From contig NZ_CAMLHX010000018.1 of NCBI RefSeq assembly GCF_946479965.1, positions 1 to 64,000 of the forward strand: a DNA stretch of 64,000 bases. Direction: 5' to 3'. This DNA comes from an uncultured Mucilaginibacter sp. GTDB taxonomy: Bacteria > Bacteroidota > Bacteroidia > Sphingobacteriales > Sphingobacteriaceae. The position numbers were made by a program, and so were the translations under genes. The notes beneath the pieces were generated by a model. It made no database searches. It was not told the DNA's origin and saw only the letters and a list, made by a program, of their open reading frames with translations. Shown here piece after piece: positions 63,238-64,000 of the stretch; within the stretch, counting starts at the first letter, position 1; the number at the start of each line of letters is the position of its first letter.

Positions 63238-63639
63238 TTACTTTGCCCGCATCTTATTATTTTTAGCCTCGTGTGTAACTTCTGCCAAGTCAAGCGCTTC
63301 CATCAAAGGCGGAACATAAACCCCAAAGCGCCCGCGCAGTCCCTTTTTTAAACCATACCAGCCACCTACAGGGTTGTCGACCGTGCGGCCCCAGGCTTCA
63401 ACGGTACCGGGTTTGGCTTCCTTTTGTTCGTCGGCACCACCCAGATCCATCCAGTCGCCGTGCTTTTTTAGCATGTCGTGCAGGTCGGTTAAGCATTGTG
63501 CATCGTAAAGCAGCGTAGTTTTACCCACAATACAAGCAATAACTTCTTTACCGTCCTTAGTATCGCGATACATTTCATATTCCGAAGTATTTGGCGGGGT
63601 TTTCAGTTGCCAGGGATTCTCTTTTGTGCCTTGTGCCAT
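63238..63639 (-). CDS. Conserved small protein of unknown function
   Basis: 133 aa that I recognise only as a conserved hypothetical type beginning MAQGTKENPWQLKTPPNTSE. No signal peptide, membrane span or catalytic motif is seen; YDAQCLTDLHDMLKKHGDWM and GRTVDNPVGGWYGLKKGLRG are its most distinctive stretches. The ATG at 63639 is chosen; an ATG six codons upstream (63657) is possible. Convergent with the ABC gene (19-nt gap). Confidence 0.75.
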   Translation of the reverse strand: MAQGTKENPWQLKTPPNTSEYEMYRDTKDGKEVIACIVGKTTLLYDAQCLTDLHDMLKKHGDWMDLGGADEQKEAKPGTVEAWGRTVDNPVGGWYGLKKGLRGRFGVYVPPLMEALDLAEVTHEAKNNKMRAK

Positions 63640-63751
63640 GATTTGAATGCTTTGCATAAAGTTGATAATTTTTTATCAATCTGTATCGTATTCTATATTA
63701 TCATTTGGTAAAACAAAAGCTTGATAAAAGTATTGAATATAAAACCTCGCC

Positions 63752-63871
63752 ATGAAAAGATTATCCATCATATTATTAGTGGGATTATTCTTTGCTTCAA
63801 TAATTACCGGCTGCAATCCGCCGCGCCGCGTTTCGCCGCCACCCGCGCCGCCGGGAGCACCGCAGGCTTGA
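63752..63871 (+). CDS. Tiny lipoprotein with Pro-rich tail
   Basis: 39 codons: MKRLSIILLVGLFFASIITG then Cys21 (lipobox ITGC), followed by a short Pro/Arg/Ala tail (NPPRRVSPPPAPPGAPQA). The signal and lipobox are convincing, so it is probably real, although it is very short. Function unknown. Similar in style to the partial gene at 63939. Confidence 0.55.
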   Translation: MKRLSIILLVGLFFASIITGCNPPRRVSPPPAPPGAPQA

Positions 63872-63938
63872 GCACAAGATTTAAAGCTTTTAAAACAAAA
63901 GACAGCCTGCTAATATTTAACATAGAAACATCACCGTT

Positions 63939-64000
63939 ATGAAAAAGAAACTGATAAGTATGGTATTGCTTGGTGCTATAGTCGCTTCTATCAGTACCGG
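63939..64000 (+). CDS. Start of an exported protein, cut by the window end
   Basis: ATG at 63939 opens MKKKLISMVLLGAIVASIST and continues past the window edge. It looks like a signal peptide, and ends in STG just where a lipobox Cys would follow, as in the gene upstream. Nothing more can be said. Confidence 0.5.
   Translation, partial: MKKKLISMVLLGAIVASIST

Overview
The window looks like chromosomal DNA of a Bacteroidota bacterium, most likely a Sphingobacteriaceae member (Mucilaginibacter/Pedobacter-like; this placement is inference). The evidence is the type IX secretion translocon gene sprA, alternative complex III followed by a caa3-type oxidase, the conserved order dut / TPR / DUF4292 / EnvC-like peptidase, the malic enzyme / ruvA / sprA order, and many TAnnTTTG -7 promoter boxes in place of sigma70 boxes and Shine-Dalgarno sites. 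I saw no rRNA, tRNA, insertion sequence, prophage or CRISPR array.

Layout. 1-5.5 kb: glyA overlapping a large GAF/4xPAS hybrid histidine kinase, then a DUF4382 lipoprotein. 5.6-11.9 kb, mostly minus strand: comF, an ECF sigma operon (sigma factor, small membrane protein, Spy/CnrX-like protein) followed by YHYH, MORN-like and SCO1-like exported proteins, then rlmN. 12-25.4 kb, plus strand: an amidohydrolase, acylphosphatase, flippase, dUTPase, TPR protein, DUF4292 lipoprotein, EnvC-like protein, two TatA/B genes, gatA, an MltD-like transglycosylase and malic enzyme. 25.4-33.1 kb: ruvA and the 2354-codon sprA. 33.4-39.3 kb: a SirB1-like protein, a methyltransferase, a BamA-like barrel, and a lipoprotein / membrane protein / histidine kinase / response regulator run. 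39.6-41.7 kb: a large unrecognised protein with an internal duplication. 42-43 kb: a deoxyhypusine-synthase-family gene. 43.1-59.6 kb: the respiratory block (ActABCDEF, Cox II and I, heme A synthase, heme O synthase, two Cox III, Cox IV, SCO1, DUF420). 59.8-62 kb: a second ECF sigma / membrane protein / beta-barrel run. 62-64 kb: an orphan ABC ATPase, a conserved small protein and two small lipoprotein genes, the last cut by the window end.

How it works together. The respiratory block encodes a full quinol-to-oxygen branch: ActA-F oxidises menaquinol and passes electrons through c hemes to the CuA site of Cox II and the Cox I heme-copper centre; CtaA and CtaB make heme A and SCO1 helps load copper. 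The 15-19 kb cluster handles the cell envelope and peptidoglycan, and SprA carries T9SS cargo across the outer membrane.

Most of the window is ordinary core genome. The less ordinary signals are a two-copy ~161-bp intergenic element rich in GTTGC units placed just behind minus-strand stop codons, a two-locus ~10-bp GTGAGCC array, several promoters so close to start codons that the mRNAs should be leaderless, a palindrome over the ABC ATPase promoter, the sigma/metal-type operon at 7-10.7 kb, and the duplicated-module protein at 39.6 kb.
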